A DNA stretch of 64,000 nt from Chloroflexi bacterium HGW-Chloroflexi-3 (GCA_002842045.1 PHBX01000002.1:248001-312000), one strand, 5' to 3'. Counted from the stretch's first letter, positions 44,701-54,213 are shown. Notes: generated from the sequence alone by a model not told the origin. Numbers and translations are program-made.

Positions 44701-45331
44701 TACCAGGCAGAATTTCAGTCAGAATTTTATTTGCCTCATAACAGTAGGGCAACTTACTAATTAATTTACTGCAGGTCTCAGTGGCTTCAACTTTTTGTCC
44801 TAACAGAAAATAAATTCGAGCCAAAACAACTTCAAGATCAACACGATTGGGGTCCTCAGATAAGGCTGCCCAAATCTCTGCAATTGCCTGATTGTATAAT
44901 TCGCCACGTATGTACATTCTGACAAGTGCTCCTCTGGTCAATCTAATTTTTGGAGGAGCTATGCCATCACGATTTGTATACAATCTGCGTAATTCATCCT
45001 GAACTGCTTTATTGGAAGGTTGGATTTCAAAAGCACGTTCCATATGCCAAATAGCTGCATCGAGGTTATTTTCATCTTCACGGATGATGGACATTCCAAT
45101 GTGGGAGATAAAATCATCTGGTACCGAAGAAAGTACTCTTTGGAAAATATCTGACGCGTCGCCATATTTCTGCTTTTCAAGTAATGCTTTTCCTAACAAT
45201 CTGTAACTATCAATATGTTTTGGGTACATTTGAAGAATATGTTTACAATGCCCAATAGCCTGATCGATTTGTCCATTATCAATCAGATTTTCAATTTTCC
45301 GGATGTATTCTCTTAACGAAATATTTGCCAT
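41768..45331 (-). CDS. Very acidic protein with terminal TPR domains and repeated Pro-x-Trp motifs
   Basis: The 1187-residue protein has N-terminal TPRs (about 1-210), a very long Glu/Asp-rich and probably disordered centre (about 240-1090), and a short C-terminal TPR pair (about 1105-1187). In the centre, short motifs such as IPDWIK, IPGWLQ, LPDWLS, PPEWIF and TPSWLK recur between acidic stretches, and a roughly 35-residue unit (EDFSNWL...TVRQP) is tandemly repeated near 285-345. No signal peptide or membrane segment is visible. It is a probable cytoplasmic scaffold of unknown function. A GGGAGG ribosome site precedes the ATG. It lies between rpoD and ndk on the same strand. Confidence 0.88.
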   Translation of the reverse strand: MANISLREYIRKIENLIDNGQIDQAIGHCKHILQMYPKHIDSYRLLGKALLEKQKYGDASDIFQRVLSSVPDDFISHIGMSIIREDENNLDAAIWHMERAFEIQPSNKAVQDELRRLYTNRDGIAPPKIRLTRGALVRMYIRGELYNQAIAEIWAALSEDPNRVDLEVVLARIYFLLGQKVEATETCSKLISKLPYCYEANKILTEILPGTAREEDEKIFRQRVIDMDPYFQFINEKSLATADVTDSHIMMDLLDWDPSVIVDDQPDWAQSIGFALDHEIDSGEDFSNWLENTVRQPKETMAVESGDETEPSTIAESQEDFSNWLDDTVRQPIETIAEESEDETELPTTGESREDIFNLNEPQNEMSEIAFPTDDSDENKEIPDWIKDAGWEVSKEEDDDLEKGNTIPPILPDEDEILSSEVDNSIGDRVKDDEDEDEIQPAEIPGWLQKIAPSEISINIPAEADEFEVKNLEDLFDNLEKDKSALIRSEAEVSWENEFIEEKDSSLDNTLQGFDFSSMSLNENERETNFESAEKLDSEEKFDDELDWIKDLSTDDEQLDNVEVPKSPKFENISEIEEEIENEEEINLHSLDQIINELEEIETEENESALSMDDEWLNSLVLDENKEDSEKEFLEENKKEEIPDWIKLVIDEEGEQSPFGSVDNASSLPDWLSISDKNLESELDDIKISFDETKDHSITIDNTLDFEGIAENDEETFMEETLSELIEDEFLSSTEELITEDVNTEIELSALEIENFEETFEEIQPITDSEEGLISQIEDQKLEDIVPDPEFSSLEVEKAEALVEEEQPEIEEEDDELESALAWMEGLALKQGAEEETLLSKPEERGETPPEWIFEESKLMQDVSDELDTTPSWLKELEIETDEIQSQETSQTLEGISSTEFLGSLKDNKVKISGDMDHEKEKLHDFENLFEELETDVVEKQPESFVEELDLEINGSNGTLSELIDEEPLLDEKFSDIETEEDLEEFTSQVEIDAVETQIEIPEQEIEDVESEELISELTTKDDISLEEGEELSSAYPEEGVVSEEISDLEDQKFEIIVDSSSPQDQIIETTENIQERMIDEQENIPQLEEEIEDTQPVKVKENRFDGLETANKFLYSGNLEEAINLFDPLIREGFELDTIIENIQIALNHHYPIDINLWQALGDAYLKNNQLQNALDAYSKAEDLLL

Positions 45332-45438
45332 AAGTACCTCCCAGAAATAGTATGCAACATCTTAATTAATTTCGCAAGTACATTACAAATCGAAAATTAA
45401 CAAGATGAAGAATAAATAAGACTGAAAAGAAAGGAAAA

Positions 45439-46671
45439 TTAATCTCCCAGATAATCTCTTAGTTTTCTTCGAATTACTGGATGGCGTAATCTGCTTAATG
45501 CCTGGGCTTCAATTTGCCTTACTCTTTCCCTTGTTACACCCATTTTGCGCCCAACTTCCTCTAATGTGTACGCCTGGCCATCTAAAAGCCCATATCGTAA
45601 TTGAAGAATTCGAACCTCTCTCGGTGGAAGCCCGTTCAGAACTTCTTCAAGATGTTGGCGTAATAAATTATATGTTGCGGTATCGTCAGGAGGTGGTGCT
45701 TCGTCATCCTCAATAAAATCACCCAGAACTGAGTCTTCTTCATCATCAGTCGGAGTTTCCAAAGAAAGGGGTCTACGAGCAACCTGAATCATATTTTCTA
45801 CTTTTTTAGGCGGAACATCTAATGCTTCAGCTAACTCTTCTACACTGGGTTCTCTTCCCAATCTTTGGGTTAACTGATGCTGGATTCGTAATAATTTATT
45901 GATCTGGTCTCCCATGTGGACAGGAACTCGAATGGTTCTGCCCTGGTCTGCAATAGCTCGTGTGACTGCCTGACGGATCCACCATGTAGCGTAAGTTGAA
46001 AATTTATGTCCTCGACGATAATCAAATTTCTTTGTCGCTCGAATGAGCCCTATATTGCCTTCCTGAATCAAATCCAGAAAAGGAACTCCGCGACCCATAT
46101 ATTTTTTTGCAACACTGATAACAAGGCGGGAATTTGCTGTAATTAAGTGTTCACGTCCATCCCAACCATCCTCAATTAACTTTCGTAATTCAAATCTTCG
46201 ATGATCAGTAGAACTCCCTTTTGCTAATTCTTCCCGGGCAATTCTTCCTCGTTCAATTCTCTGTGCTAATTCAACTTCTTCTTCGGCAGTTAATAATGGA
46301 ACCCTACTAACTTCTTTAAGGTAAAGACCAATTGTATCGTCAGTATCTATGTTTTCCAGGTCATCAAAAACAAGTTTTCCAGCTTCTTCGTCCTCATCGA
46401 GTTCTTTCTCGTCCAGGTCAAGCTCTAAATCATCTTCAGCTGGGCCATCTAATGGTGTTTCATCTTCAACATACGGAATACCTGCACTCATTAGAGCAGC
46501 AAAGGCTTCTTCTAATTGTTCAACATCTTGTTCAGCCTCTGGGAAAAAATGAAGAATATCATCAATGGTTACATAAGATTTTTGTCTGCCAAGTTCAATT
46601 AATCTGGCAATTGCCGGATATTCATTTAATTCTTCATTATCATCATCTACAACATTTAGGAAATTATCCAT
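45439..46671 (-). CDS. rpoD: Housekeeping sigma-70 factor
   Basis: This 410-residue primary sigma factor has an acidic N-terminal region 1.1-like part. Region 1.2 is [16 protein letters not shown]. Region 2 ([28 protein letters not shown] through [14 protein letters not shown]) contains the core-binding and -10-recognising helices. Region 3 is next, and region 4.2 holds the helix-turn-helix [27 protein letters not shown] for the -35 box. Presence of full region 4 and 1.2 fits a group 1 or group 2 factor. The many TTGACA/TATAAT-like promoters in the window are expected to use it. The acidic TPR gene follows after 107 bases. Confidence 0.95.
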   Translation of the reverse strand: MDNFLNVVDDDNEELNEYPAIARLIELGRQKSYVTIDDILHFFPEAEQDVEQLEEAFAALMSAGIPYVEDETPLDGPAEDDLELDLDEKELDEDEEAGKLVFDDLENIDTDDTIGLYLKEVSRVPLLTAEEEVELAQRIERGRIAREELAKGSSTDHRRFELRKLIEDGWDGREHLITANSRLVISVAKKYMGRGVPFLDLIQEGNIGLIRATKKFDYRRGHKFSTYATWWIRQAVTRAIADQGRTIRVPVHMGDQINKLLRIQHQLTQRLGREPSVEELAEALDVPPKKVENMIQVARRPLSLETPTDDEEDSVLGDFIEDDEAPPPDDTATYNLLRQHLEEVLNGLPPREVRILQLRYGLLDGQAYTLEEVGRKMGVTRERVRQIEAQALSRLRHPVIRRKLRDYLGD

Positions 46672-46750
46672 ACTTTAAACTAATCCCTCGAGGTAATTAA
46701 TTACTAAAGACCATAGGTCCATATCATCAAATATAAAGTTTGCATTCTTC

Positions 46751-46779
46751 AGCATACACTTTTTCATTCTAAAATTCAA
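46751..46779 (-). promoter_or_regulatory. Putative promoter of rpoD
   Basis: On the minus strand TTGAAT (46779-46774) and TATGCT (46756-46751) are 17 bases apart. The predicted start near 46744 gives a leader of about 73 bases to the rpoD ATG at 46671. Confidence 0.5.
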
Positions 46780-46812
46780 TAGCAAAAGCTATGGAAAAAT
46801 GACTGTGCATAT

Positions 46813-46838
46813 AAACGAGCGGTATTGTCCGCTCGTTT
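46813..46838. other. Orphan GC-rich hairpin
   Basis: AAACGAGCGG (46813-46822) and CCGCTCGTTT (46829-46838) form a perfect 10-bp stem with a six-base loop in otherwise AT-rich DNA. It is far from the end of any gene and has only a short T run on either strand. It could end an unannotated small RNA or be a protein-binding site. Confidence 0.5.
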
Positions 46839-47011
46839 CAGGTTTAAATTAAATTAGCAAGCTAGATATTACAACAAATGAAATATGAAGTCAATAACGA
46901 ATTTGTGAAGTATATAATTAATCAGATTAGAAAATTTTAAGATTGCTTATTTATAAAATAAGAAATTTGAATAGATTATAGAATAATTGTGAGATTTGTC
47001 TTGAATTTTAT

Positions 47012-47039
47012 TTGACACATTTATTATTCCGACTAAAAT
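47012..47039 (+). promoter_or_regulatory. Promoter of hppA
   Basis: A perfect TTGACA (47012-47017) and TAAAAT (47034-47039) are 16 bases apart. Transcription would start near 47046 and give a 66-nt leader with a GAGGAGG ribosome site before the ATG at 47112. Confidence 0.7.
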
Positions 47040-47111
47040 AATCTCTTGGGGTTGAGTTCAACAAACTGAATATCTTGTTCTAACCAATATTATCTAATTT
47101 GAGGAGGAAAA

Positions 47112-49415
47112 ATGAATATTTTTGGTCTTGCCAGGCATGGTTTCAACGCTTTCGAACAAATCTCAATGCTTGGAATTATCGTTGTTGCAATAATTAGCCT
47201 CGTGTATGCATATTTACTCAGAAAGCATGTTTTGAAAAAAGACAAGGGCACTGAGAAGATGCAGGAAGTCTGGAATGCAATTCGTATTGGTGCTGACAGT
47301 TATTTATCCAGGCAATTGCGGACTATTATTGCTTCCATTGTAATTTTGACAGTAGTTTTGTTTTTCAGTGTTTACGTTGTTCCACCAAGTTTAGAAGCTC
47401 AAGAAGAATTTGCCGGTCGAAACGTCAGTATGATTATAGCTATAGGTAGATCGATCGCATTTATTATTGGAGCAACCTTCTCCATTCTGGTTGGACAAAT
47501 GGGCATGAGAATGGCTATTCAAGCCTCTGTTCGAGCAGCCTCTGCTGCAAGAACTAGCCTTAATGATTCTCTTTCGATCGCTTATTATTCCGGCACTTTT
47601 ACAGGAATGCTTACAGATGGTCTCGGCCTTCTCGGTGGAACAATCATTTTCATGATATTTGGCAAAGCAGCACCGGATGCACTTTTAGGTTTTGGTTTTG
47701 GCGGTACTCTGGTGGCCTTGTTCATGAGAGTGGGTGGCGGAATTTATACCAAAGCAGCGGATGTTGGCGCAGACCTGGTTGGAAAAGTTGAACAGGATAT
47801 ACCTGAAGATGATCCAAGAAATGCAGCTGTGATCGCTGACCTCGTCGGAGACAACGTTGGTGATTGCGCAGGTATGGCAGCGGATATTTTTGAAAGTTAT
47901 GAAGTAACTATTGTTTCTTCATTGATACTCGGTATTGTGCTTGTTTCGCTGACTGGTGATCTTAAATGGATTGTGTATCCACTTATTATCCGTGCAATCG
48001 GTGTTGTCAGTTCCATTATGGGAACATTTGCAGTTCCCATATGGATGAAATTCCCGATTAAATTCTTACGTGCACATGATTCCGAAGAAGCAATGTTCCG
48101 ATCCTATGAGGTTTCCAGCTTCAATACGATTTTGTGGTCATTTGTTGTAGCAATTGCTTATGCAGGTGACTGGCGATTAGGCATGCTCACTACTATTGGT
48201 GTCGGATTAGCGGTTGCGTTTAATCCTCTCACATCATATTTCACTTCAACTAAAAAACCACCAGTCAAAGAAATTGTTAAATCTGCTGATACTGGTAGCG
48301 CTACACTTATACTTTCTGGTTTATCCGTTGGTATGGAATCAAGTGTTTGGGCATTGGTTGTGATCTCGATCAGCTTCATTTTTGCTTTGTTGTTGTTCAA
48401 TGGAGAAGCTCCAATCTATGTTATGTACGCCGTCTCGATGATTGGTATTGGTATGCTCAGTCACACCGGTAACAATGTAGCAATGGATTCTTTTGGACCT
48501 ATATCAGATAACGCCAATGGTATTGGAGAAATGGCCTGGCATGGTATGGAAGATAAAGAGACAAAGGAAGCACGCCAGATCATGGCTGACCTTGATGCAG
48601 TCGGTAACACGACCAAAGCAATTACGAAAGGGATAGCCATTGCATCGGCAGTAATTGCGGCAGTAAGCCTCTTTGCGTCTTACATGATTGATGTAGGTCG
48701 TGTCCAGGTTCAATTAAATGTACCTGTGATTGATTCAATCCGGATTTCAGAAACCAATGTTTTTGTAGGGTTGTTAATTGGTGGGGCTTTACCATGGTTA
48801 TTCAGTGCATTAAACATTCGGGCTGTCAGTCGCGCTGCAGGTCAGGTTGTGGATGAGGTTCGCCGGCAATTTAGAATACCTGGTGTAATAGAAGGTACAG
48901 TGAAACCAGATTATGCCAAGGTAGTAGGAATTTCAACTGAATCTGCGCAAAAAGAATTAGTCCCGATTGCTACATTAGCGGTCATCATTCCTTTGATTGT
49001 GGGAATGGTTCTTCAAGTCGAGGCTTTGGGAGGATTTTTGGCTGGTGTAATTCTAAGTGGACAATTATTAGCAGTGTTCCTATCAAATGCTGGTGGAGCA
49101 TGGGATAACGCAAAGAAATCAATTGAAGATGAACCTCGTAATCTCCAAGCCAACACGGGAAAGGGATCTGAACGACATAAAGCTGGAGTAGTGGGAGATA
49201 CAGTTGGAGATCCATTAAAGGATACCGCCGGTCCTGCCCTCAACCCAATGATTAAGGTTGTAAATCTGGTCAGCTTATTGGCAGCACCTGTGATTGTAAA
49301 GTATCAGGAGCTTGGTGTTGTTGGCTGGATTGTCGTTGTAGTGCTCTTTACAATTGTAGCCTGGGCGTTTTTGCAGAGTAAAAAACCTGTTGAAATCAAA
49401 CAGACTTTAGAATAA
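47112..49415 (+). CDS. hppA: Membrane-bound proton-pumping pyrophosphatase, K+-independent type
   Basis: This 767-residue integral membrane protein has about 16 helices and couples pyrophosphate hydrolysis to ion pumping. Substrate-site motifs are GGGIYTKAADVGADLVGKVEQ, DDPRNAAVIADLVGDNVGDCAGMAADIFESYE, DSFGPISDNANGIGEM, and the late SNAGGAWDNAKK and HKAGVVGDTVGDPLKDTAGP. The segment GNTTKAITKG has Lys and Thr at the two positions that are Ala and Ala/Gly in K+-dependent enzymes, so this is predicted to be the K+-independent H+-pumping class. It is a single-gene unit with a strong promoter and terminator. Confidence 0.97.
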   Translation: MNIFGLARHGFNAFEQISMLGIIVVAIISLVYAYLLRKHVLKKDKGTEKMQEVWNAIRIGADSYLSRQLRTIIASIVILTVVLFFSVYVVPPSLEAQEEFAGRNVSMIIAIGRSIAFIIGATFSILVGQMGMRMAIQASVRAASAARTSLNDSLSIAYYSGTFTGMLTDGLGLLGGTIIFMIFGKAAPDALLGFGFGGTLVALFMRVGGGIYTKAADVGADLVGKVEQDIPEDDPRNAAVIADLVGDNVGDCAGMAADIFESYEVTIVSSLILGIVLVSLTGDLKWIVYPLIIRAIGVVSSIMGTFAVPIWMKFPIKFLRAHDSEEAMFRSYEVSSFNTILWSFVVAIAYAGDWRLGMLTTIGVGLAVAFNPLTSYFTSTKKPPVKEIVKSADTGSATLILSGLSVGMESSVWALVVISISFIFALLLFNGEAPIYVMYAVSMIGIGMLSHTGNNVAMDSFGPISDNANGIGEMAWHGMEDKETKEARQIMADLDAVGNTTKAITKGIAIASAVIAAVSLFASYMIDVGRVQVQLNVPVIDSIRISETNVFVGLLIGGALPWLFSALNIRAVSRAAGQVVDEVRRQFRIPGVIEGTVKPDYAKVVGISTESAQKELVPIATLAVIIPLIVGMVLQVEALGGFLAGVILSGQLLAVFLSNAGGAWDNAKKSIEDEPRNLQANTGKGSERHKAGVVGDTVGDPLKDTAGPALNPMIKVVNLVSLLAAPVIVKYQELGVVGWIVVVVLFTIVAWAFLQSKKPVEIKQTLE

Positions 49416-49441
49416 TAAGTAATAGGTTTTTGATCGTGCAG

Positions 49442-49475
49442 ACGGAGAAGGATCATCTGTTCTCCGTTTTTATTT
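49442..49475 (+). terminator. Terminator of hppA
   Basis: ACGGAGAA (49442-49449) pairs with TTCTCCGT (49460-49467) and is followed by TTTTATTTT. It lies 27 bases after the hppA stop and abuts the stop of the convergent rluA-type gene. Confidence 0.88.
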
Positions 49476-50137
49476 TAAAAATTGTCTATCGAAAAAGGGA
49501 CATCTGTATTTATTAGAATTCTCTGATTTGTGTCAGGATGAAGAAACTCCACAGAGGCAGCATGTAGCATCATTCTATTTACGGAATAATTTAATTTCCG
49601 TTGAGATGAAGAAAGATCTTTTGTGTAAAGAAGATCACCGAGAATGGAAAAACCGAGGAAAGATAAGTGAATTCTAATTTGATGCGTATAGCCAGTAAGT
49701 GGAATTGCTTCCAAAAAAGATATACATTTTTGCTGATCAAATTTATGCCTGATGAAGTGCGTTTCGGATATTTTTCCGGATTGACTTATGATGGTTCTGT
49801 GTTGACGATCTCCATTTAACAAGAGGGGAAATCTGGCTGTAAAAGTTTTCCATTCAGGAATATTATGGGAAATAACCCAATATTTCTTTTGAATTAATCG
49901 TCTTTCAAATTGATGATTAAGATTACGATGTGCTTCCTTGTTTCTGGCGAATAAAATCACACCACTTGTCTCTTTATCAAGTCGATGAACAGTCATTAAT
50001 TCTGGAAATTCAGTTTTAAGTAAAGTTTGTAAATTTTCTTTGTTTTGATCATAACCATCTGGAATTGTTCGTAATCCTGATGGTTTGTTTATCGCGATAA
50101 TTGAATTATCAATATAAATGATTAAGTCAGTGAGCAT
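49475..50137 (-). CDS. RluA-family pseudouridine synthase
   Basis: The 220-residue enzyme isomerises uridine in rRNA or tRNA. It has the N-terminal IIAINKPSGLRTIP, the catalytic-Asp motif TVHRLDKETSGVILFARN, and GYTHQIRIHLSFLGFSILGDLLY, the RluA-type signature. There is no S4 domain, so it resembles the short RluA/RluE-like forms. I prefer the ATG at 50137 over the adjacent TTG at 50140. No Shine-Dalgarno sequence is visible. It lies 41 bases downstream of the degV gene on the same strand. Confidence 0.92.
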   Translation of the reverse strand: MLTDLIIYIDNSIIAINKPSGLRTIPDGYDQNKENLQTLLKTEFPELMTVHRLDKETSGVILFARNKEAHRNLNHQFERRLIQKKYWVISHNIPEWKTFTARFPLLLNGDRQHRTIISQSGKISETHFIRHKFDQQKCISFLEAIPLTGYTHQIRIHLSFLGFSILGDLLYTKDLSSSQRKLNYSVNRMMLHAASVEFLHPDTNQRILINTDVPFSIDNF

Positions 50138-50178
50138 CAAATAACGGTAAATACTTGAAATTTAATATTGTTTTTTTA

Positions 50179-51018
50179 TCAATTCACAAAATAACTTACA
50201 CCAAGTACACCTGGCCCTGAATGCGTTAAAAAGGCAGGTGGAAGTTCATAAATTTCAATCGTGTCGATTCCAAGTAGCTGCTTGAAATCTTCTGCAAGCG
50301 ATTTAGCTTCTTTTTCAGCTGCACCGTGTTGGATACTGAACATTGAGAATCCTTTTTCTTTGCATTCTGAAACGACTAATTCCTTTAATCTTGCGAGTGC
50401 TTTTTTAGAAGTACGTTGACTATCGACAGGTTCAACCTGTCCGTTTTTTAGGCTAAGTAGTGGCTTAACCTGGAGAAGACTTCCAAAAAGCATTTTTGCT
50501 CCTCCAATTCTGCCACCTTTGTGTAAATATTCAAGTGTATCAACAACGAATAGATTTCTTTCTCTGGTTTTCAAATCCTCAACTTTATTAATGATTTCTT
50601 CGCTTGAAAGACCTTCCTGAGCATATTTGTTCGCAACTTTCACAATGGATGCTAATGATGCACCAATCGCTAATGTATCAATTACTTTTATATCTGCATT
50701 TGGGAATTCCTGGGCTGCTACTTCAGCGCTTCTAAAAGTGCCACTTACTTTTATAGGAGGGGTCAGGACAATAATTGAATCCCCTGAAGACAAATGTTTT
50801 TCAAATATAGGATTATATAAACTTGGTGGTGGTGCTGCGGTTTTTGGTAAGGTAGGAGAAGCGACAAGTTTCTTAAGGAATGTACTTGAATCTAATTCAT
50901 AATCATCTCGAAAAGATTCATCTCCAAAAATTATGATCTGGGGGAAGTACTCAATTCCCATTGCTTTTACTTCTTCGACAGGAATGCTGGAAGTTGTATC
51001 TGCGAATATTGACACCAT
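50179..51018 (-). CDS. DegV-family fatty-acid-binding protein
   Basis: This 279-residue DegV (FakB-like) protein has the two-domain fold with ADTTSSIPVEEVKAMGIEYFPQII at the N-terminus, the lipid-pocket region LTPPIKVSGTFRSAEVAAQEF, LEYLHKGGRIGGAKMLFGSLLQVKPLL, and the end THSGPGVLGVSYF. FakB proteins present fatty acids to the kinase FakA for phosphorylation; no fakA is visible here. An AAAGG ribosome site precedes the ATG. It lies between prs and the rluA-type gene. Confidence 0.93.
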   Translation of the reverse strand: MVSIFADTTSSIPVEEVKAMGIEYFPQIIIFGDESFRDDYELDSSTFLKKLVASPTLPKTAAPPPSLYNPIFEKHLSSGDSIIVLTPPIKVSGTFRSAEVAAQEFPNADIKVIDTLAIGASLASIVKVANKYAQEGLSSEEIINKVEDLKTRERNLFVVDTLEYLHKGGRIGGAKMLFGSLLQVKPLLSLKNGQVEPVDSQRTSKKALARLKELVVSECKEKGFSMFSIQHGAAEKEAKSLAEDFKQLLGIDTIEIYELPPAFLTHSGPGVLGVSYFVN

Positions 51019-51050
51019 AAGATAAGATTTACCTTTCTAATTGAAAATAA

Positions 51051-52004
51051 TTAGGATAATACTAATTGATTTAAGATGCTTTCACCGTGATAAATTCTTC
51101 GAATGATTTCCGATAGAAGTGGAGCAATTGAAACCTGTTCAATTTTGGTACAAAGTTTTGCGCGTTCTGGAAGAGGCAATGTGTTTGTGACAATTACCCG
51201 CTCGATTCTAGGATCATTATAAATGATGTCCAAGGCGGAATCTAATAAGATTGGATGAGTTATGGAAAGCCAGACTTTTTCTGTGATCCCCTGGTCAAAT
51301 AATGTATCCAATTGTTTTAAAATACTCCCTCCAGCAATTAAATCGTCGATAATAATTGGTTTTTTACCAACCACTTCGCCTACGATGTGGGTAACTCTCG
51401 TGGATGAAAATTCATCTCTACGTTTATGCATAATTGCTAAAGGAAGTTTTAACCTTTCAGCATACTTTCCTGCTAAAGAGGCTCTTCCTACATCGGGACT
51501 TACAATAATTGCATTTGATAAATCGGATTTACTAAGATGGTTGCAAAGAATTGGGATCGCAGAAATTGGATCTACAGGTATATTGAAAAAACCCTGGATG
51601 GCAGGGTTGTGAATATCAATAAAAATAACTCTTGAAGCACCTTGTTGTTCTATTAAATTTGCGATCACTCTGGCGCTGATTGCTTCCCGGCCTTTTGACA
51701 TTCTTTCTTGTCTGGCATAAGGAAAGTATGGGATTATAACATTAATTTTATTAGCGCTTGCACGTCTAAACGCATCCAGATAGAGTAAAAGCTCAAAAAT
51801 AGAATCGTTTACGGGTCGGGTGATGGACTGAATAAAAAACACATCATGTTCTCGTACTACTTCATTCAGAATTACATGAATCTCAGAGTCCGGTAAGAAA
51901 GTTGAAATTGCATTTCCAAGCTGTAAATCTAATTCTGAGGTAATCTCCTCAGCCAATTGTACAAATCGGGATCCTGAAAATATGTGCAAAGGATGGTTAG
52001 ACAT
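51051..52004 (-). CDS. prs: Ribose-phosphate pyrophosphokinase (divergent)
   Basis: The 317-residue enzyme forms PRPP from ribose 5-phosphate and ATP. The N-terminus has [14 protein letters not shown], then [26 protein letters not shown], the ATP/ribose segment [28 protein letters not shown], and the PRPP loop [12 protein letters not shown]. The loop and the RMSKGRE segment differ from the classical TGGT and KDRPRxPI forms, so this is a divergent branch. I start it at the ATG at 52004 after AAGGAT; in-frame codons farther upstream lack a ribosome site and run into zwf. It is divergent from zwf. Confidence 0.9.
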   Translation of the reverse strand: MSNHPLHIFSGSRFVQLAEEITSELDLQLGNAISTFLPDSEIHVILNEVVREHDVFFIQSITRPVNDSIFELLLYLDAFRRASANKINVIIPYFPYARQERMSKGREAISARVIANLIEQQGASRVIFIDIHNPAIQGFFNIPVDPISAIPILCNHLSKSDLSNAIIVSPDVGRASLAGKYAERLKLPLAIMHKRRDEFSSTRVTHIVGEVVGKKPIIIDDLIAGGSILKQLDTLFDQGITEKVWLSITHPILLDSALDIIYNDPRIERVIVTNTLPLPERAKLCTKIEQVSIAPLLSEIIRRIYHGESILNQLVLS

Positions 52005-52123
52005 AAATAAATCCTTATAATAAAGAAATGGAATTATGATTGAATTATATACGAGAAAATAATTTTTTAATTTTTCAAAGAAATCAACAAATGCACACTC
52101 AAATGAATCTGTATCGAGGAACA

Positions 52124-53626
52124 ATGATAAATAACAATCAAAAACTGTCTGAAAACCTTGCAAATACTGCCGTGGTAATTTTTGGGGTGACTGGTGACCT
52201 GACCAGCAGAAAATTAATCCCGGCAATTTATGAACTCTATCAATCTGATCGCATTCCAAATAATTTACATATCCTTGGATTTGCCCGGCGAGATTGGGAT
52301 GATGCTTATTTAAAAGAGATTTTCATAGATTCTGTTCGTTCATATTCTGATAAAGAATTGAAAAAAGAAAAAATTGACCAAATTTTTTCAAATGTGAAAT
52401 ACATCAAGTCATCTTTTTCTGAATTTGAAGGATATGAGCAATTAGGAAAATATTTGGTTGATGAAGAAATAAAGAATGTATTATTTTATTTAGCCACACC
52501 ACCTGAATCTTATGAAACCATTATTGAGTTAATCGGAAAAGCTAAATTGAGTCATCTGTCTGAAGGCTGGACAAGAATTGTCATTGAAAAACCTTATGGT
52601 AGAGATTTAGAGACAGCCAAAAATCTGGATAAATTGGTACATACGGTATTTAATGAAAATCAAATCTATCGAATTGATCACTATTTGGGGAAAGAGACAG
52701 TTCAGAACATTCTGGTCTTAAGATTTGCCAATGGTATTTTTGAACCATTATGGAATAGACAATATGTTGATCATATCCAAATAACGGTTGCAGAGACAGT
52801 AGGTGTTGGGACAAGAGCTGGATATTACGAAAATTCCGGTGTTATTCGTGATATGTTTCAAAATCATTTACTCCAATTATTAGCTTTAACGGCAATGGAA
52901 GCTCCCGTTGGATTTACAGCTGATTGTGTTCGTGACGAAAAAGTTAAAGTTCTTCGTGCTTTAAAACCCTATGATGCAAAAGGTGTACTGGATAATACTT
53001 TTCGGGCTCAGTATACATCTGGATACATCGATGGCAAAAAAGTTATTGGCTATAAGGATGAAGACGGCGTTGTAAGAGAATCTATCACAGAGACATTTTT
53101 GGCTGCCAGATTATTTATCGATAATTGGCGGTGGTCTGGAGTCCCTTTCTATTTGCGTTCAGGAAAACGTTTGCCAAAAAGAATGACGGAAATTGCCATA
53201 CAATTCAAACAAATTCCACTTTCGTTATTTAATTGGCATAATATGGCTGGTGATGCTCCAAATGTACTTATTATGAAGCTTCAACCAGATGAAGGTGTTA
53301 CGCTTAGCTTCGGAGCAAAGAGACCTGGACATATCAATCAAATTTCCCCGGTGGAAATGAATTTTGATTACGAAGAATCCTTTGATATTAGAATTCCAGA
53401 GGCATATGTTCGACTTATTCAAGATGCTTTATACGGGGATGCTACTTTATTCACCAGATCAGATGAAGTAACTAACCAGTGGGGATTTATCAATAGAATT
53501 CTGGATGGATGGAAAGAAGATCCAAGAAAGTACTTGCCGGTATATGAAGCTGGTACCTGGGGTCCTCCCGGTGTGGACTTTTTTATAAAAGGCGATAACC
53601 GCCATTGGAGAAATCCAGAGATTTAA
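52124..53626 (+). CDS. zwf: Glucose-6-phosphate 1-dehydrogenase
   Basis: This 500-residue enzyme oxidises glucose 6-phosphate to 6-phosphogluconolactone using NAD(P)+ and starts the oxidative pentose phosphate pathway. Features are the N-terminal dinucleotide motif [32 protein letters not shown] with the substrate Lys and catalytic His, and the C-terminal [12 protein letters not shown]. The start ATG at 52124 follows GAGGAAC; upstream in-frame codons would add about 28 unrelated residues and have no ribosome site. It is divergent from prs, linking production of ribose 5-phosphate and PRPP. The stop overlaps the end of the zinc-ribbon gene by four bases. Confidence 0.97.
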   Translation: MINNNQKLSENLANTAVVIFGVTGDLTSRKLIPAIYELYQSDRIPNNLHILGFARRDWDDAYLKEIFIDSVRSYSDKELKKEKIDQIFSNVKYIKSSFSEFEGYEQLGKYLVDEEIKNVLFYLATPPESYETIIELIGKAKLSHLSEGWTRIVIEKPYGRDLETAKNLDKLVHTVFNENQIYRIDHYLGKETVQNILVLRFANGIFEPLWNRQYVDHIQITVAETVGVGTRAGYYENSGVIRDMFQNHLLQLLALTAMEAPVGFTADCVRDEKVKVLRALKPYDAKGVLDNTFRAQYTSGYIDGKKVIGYKDEDGVVRESITETFLAARLFIDNWRWSGVPFYLRSGKRLPKRMTEIAIQFKQIPLSLFNWHNMAGDAPNVLIMKLQPDEGVTLSFGAKRPGHINQISPVEMNFDYEESFDIRIPEAYVRLIQDALYGDATLFTRSDEVTNQWGFINRILDGWKEDPRKYLPVYEAGTWGPPGVDFFIKGDNRHWRNPEI

Positions 53627-54213
53627 CCAAAATTGGGCTTTTTACAATTAGGACAAACGCTTTCTATGCTGGTGATAATATAACCACAGAATTTGCATGT
53701 TCTTGGTTGAATACTACCTAAAGGTGCACCACAAGCAATACAGCTCGATTCTCCGACCGGGTTGGGTGTGTCACAATAATTACAAACATATCTTTTCAAC
53801 CGATCTGAAAGTTCAAAGCTTGCCCCAAGGTTATACGCTGTTTGATTGATAACTGTCCAGATCTCATCCCGTATCGATAAACTCTCAATATCTTGCGCAA
53901 CATCATCAATTCTTCCTAATAACGACAGGGGATTACGGATGGTGCTTAGAGCAGTTTTCCCCAAACTGGCTGCAATTCCCATCCATGATTGTTTTCCAAT
54001 CTGAACCATCACACCATCTTCAAATTTCTGAACAGATACTCCGATCGATGTTTGTCCACCGGAAGTAGCATTTAATATGGAAGCAATTTGAATGATTATG
54101 TTTTCCCCACTACCTATTTGTTGAACCCTATAATTACCTCTATTAAAATGTGCAAATAATGCTTTGGAGATATCTTCAGGCGTTATGTTTCCGTGAAAAG
54201 TTTTATATTCCAT
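53623..54213 (-). CDS. Protein with tandem C-terminal zinc ribbons
   Basis: The 196-residue protein ends with two zinc-ribbon knuckles (CNYCDTPNP...CIACGAP and CKFCGYI...CPNCKKP, residues about 143-192). The first 140 residues hold an alpha/beta domain beginning HGNITPEDISKALFAHFN, with GGQTSIGVSVQKFEDGVMVQIGKQSWMGIAASLG, a pattern of charged and hydrophobic strands without enzyme motifs. No signal peptide is seen. Its role is unknown. It converges with zwf and diverges from the SH3b gene. Confidence 0.82.
   Translation of the reverse strand: MEYKTFHGNITPEDISKALFAHFNRGNYRVQQIGSGENIIIQIASILNATSGGQTSIGVSVQKFEDGVMVQIGKQSWMGIAASLGKTALSTIRNPLSLLGRIDDVAQDIESLSIRDEIWTVINQTAYNLGASFELSDRLKRYVCNYCDTPNPVGESSCIACGAPLGSIQPRTCKFCGYIITSIESVCPNCKKPNFG

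Larger units (their letters stand above)
46672..47111. other. 440-bp intergenic region between rpoD and hppA
   Basis: This is the longest gap without a gene in the window. It holds the divergent promoters of rpoD (46751-46779) and hppA (47012-47039) and a GC-rich hairpin at 46813-46838. The remainder is very AT-rich. I saw no tRNA cloverleaf, conserved small ORF or direct repeats. Confidence 0.7.
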
